A stretch of DNA of 37,403 nucleotides, from NCBI GenBank assembly GCA_020073345.1, contig JAIQFI010000050.1:1-37403 (forward strand), given 5' to 3'. A model generated the notes under the pieces. That model was not told the DNA's origin and did not search any database. It worked only from the letters and a program-made list of their open reading frames with translations. The translations under genes were made by a program, and so were the position numbers. This DNA is from Terriglobia bacterium (GTDB lineage: Bacteria > Acidobacteriota > Terriglobia > Bryobacterales > Bryobacteraceae). How positions within the stretch are numbered: position 1 is the stretch's first letter; each line of letters opens with the position of its first letter. Shown piece after piece: positions 37,190 to 37,403 of this stretch.

Positions 37190-37224
37190 CGTGAGGGATC
37201 AGGTTCCTCCGCCCGCACCAATCT
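37190..37224 (+). repeat. right copy of a 35-bp tRNA-Leu-like direct repeat
   Basis: 30 of 35 bases match 35976-36010. It can still form the T stem (GAGGG / TCCTC, one G-U) and ends with an acceptor strand and CCA at 37220, but the T loop (ATCAGGT) is no longer canonical. It sits exactly where the toxin-gene similarity ends, which supports its being a recombination junction. Confidence 0.55.
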
Positions 37225-37403
37225 TCACTCCGGCCTCGCTTCGGAGCCTTCAGCTTGCGGGACACATAATCCCGCTTCGGCCCAGGGGATGACCCATCCC
37301 GCGACGGCCAGAATTGACTGAGGTGGCAGCACGTGGCTGCCACACGAAACTGCGAACAAGGACGGGAACCCGTCCGCGGCGAATCCGCGACATGGCGCGG
37401 ACC

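Larger units (their letters stand above)
36847..37403. other. gene-poor tail with toxin-gene fragment and palindromes
   Basis: Apart from the toxin fragment and tRNA-like repeat listed separately, no gene is supported. A 79-residue minus-strand open frame (36806-37045) overlaps the end of the methyltransferase gene and has no domain. Two hairpins without T-runs lie at 37323-37343 (8-bp stem GTGGCAGC / GCTGCCAC, 5-base loop) and, with 7-base arms, at 37372-37402. Confidence 0.45.

Noticed and set aside
37323-37343. 8-bp hairpin as a terminator
   Set aside because: No T-run and no gene known to end there; kept only as a palindrome in the tail description.
1-37403. CRISPR array or complete defence system
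   Set aside because: No regularly spaced short repeats and no cas-like proteins; the only defence-like trace is the AbiEii fragment.

Overview
The window looks like chromosomal DNA of a soil-type Acidobacteriota, most likely the Solibacter/Bryobacter side of the phylum. This is inferred from remembered family resemblance of the proteins, high GC content and frequent GTG/TTG starts; no database search was run. It carries one intact tRNA (Lys) and mostly compact, same-strand gene groups, with gene-poor, mobile-element-scarred DNA at both ends.

Layout. Bases 1-941 hold a palindromic intergenic stretch, a truncated lipoprotein gene, a frameshifted 3' remnant of a tyrosine recombinase and the tRNA-Lys it abuts. 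Bases 961-9303 (minus strand) hold glucose-6-phosphate isomerase, a bactofilin, and a five-gene run glcD-glcE-glcF-HupE/UreJ-like permease-membrane anchor protein with very short or overlapping junctions, followed by a quinone-oxidoreductase-like enzyme. Bases 9359-13786 (plus) hold a Tat-exported binding protein, then a cyclopropane-synthase-type methyltransferase, a DHCR24-like flavoprotein and a six-helix membrane protein. This set is suggestive of 10-methyl branched fatty-acid synthesis. A degenerate receiver protein follows on the minus strand, then an MgtA-type Mg2+ ATPase preceded by a textbook sigma-54 promoter, a B12-binding radical SAM protein and glucose-6-phosphate dehydrogenase.

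The most interesting block is 19944-27060 on the minus strand. It encodes a decaheme OmcA/MtrC-like cytochrome, a decaheme MtrA/DmsE-like cytochrome, an MtrB/PioB-like outer-membrane barrel, an unusual four-domain tetraheme cytochrome and a PPK2 polyphosphate kinase, with 11-nt, 4-nt and 4-nt overlaps and a 1-nt gap. This is a complete porin-cytochrome conduit for moving electrons across the outer membrane, with atypical features: no lipobox on the MtrC-like protein, no cysteine in the barrel, a novel-looking tetraheme partner and a kinase at the end.

Bases 27494-34791 hold small accessory genes: a GNAT enzyme, a secreted protein with three exact-period 147-residue repeats, and an ATP-grasp/flavoprotein pair. 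From about 34.8 kb to the end the DNA is gene-poor and holds relics of site-specific integration: a tRNA 3' fragment, a 22-bp perfect inverted repeat, two tRNA-Leu-like 3' ends as a direct repeat flanking a methyltransferase gene, and a broken AbiEii-type toxin gene.
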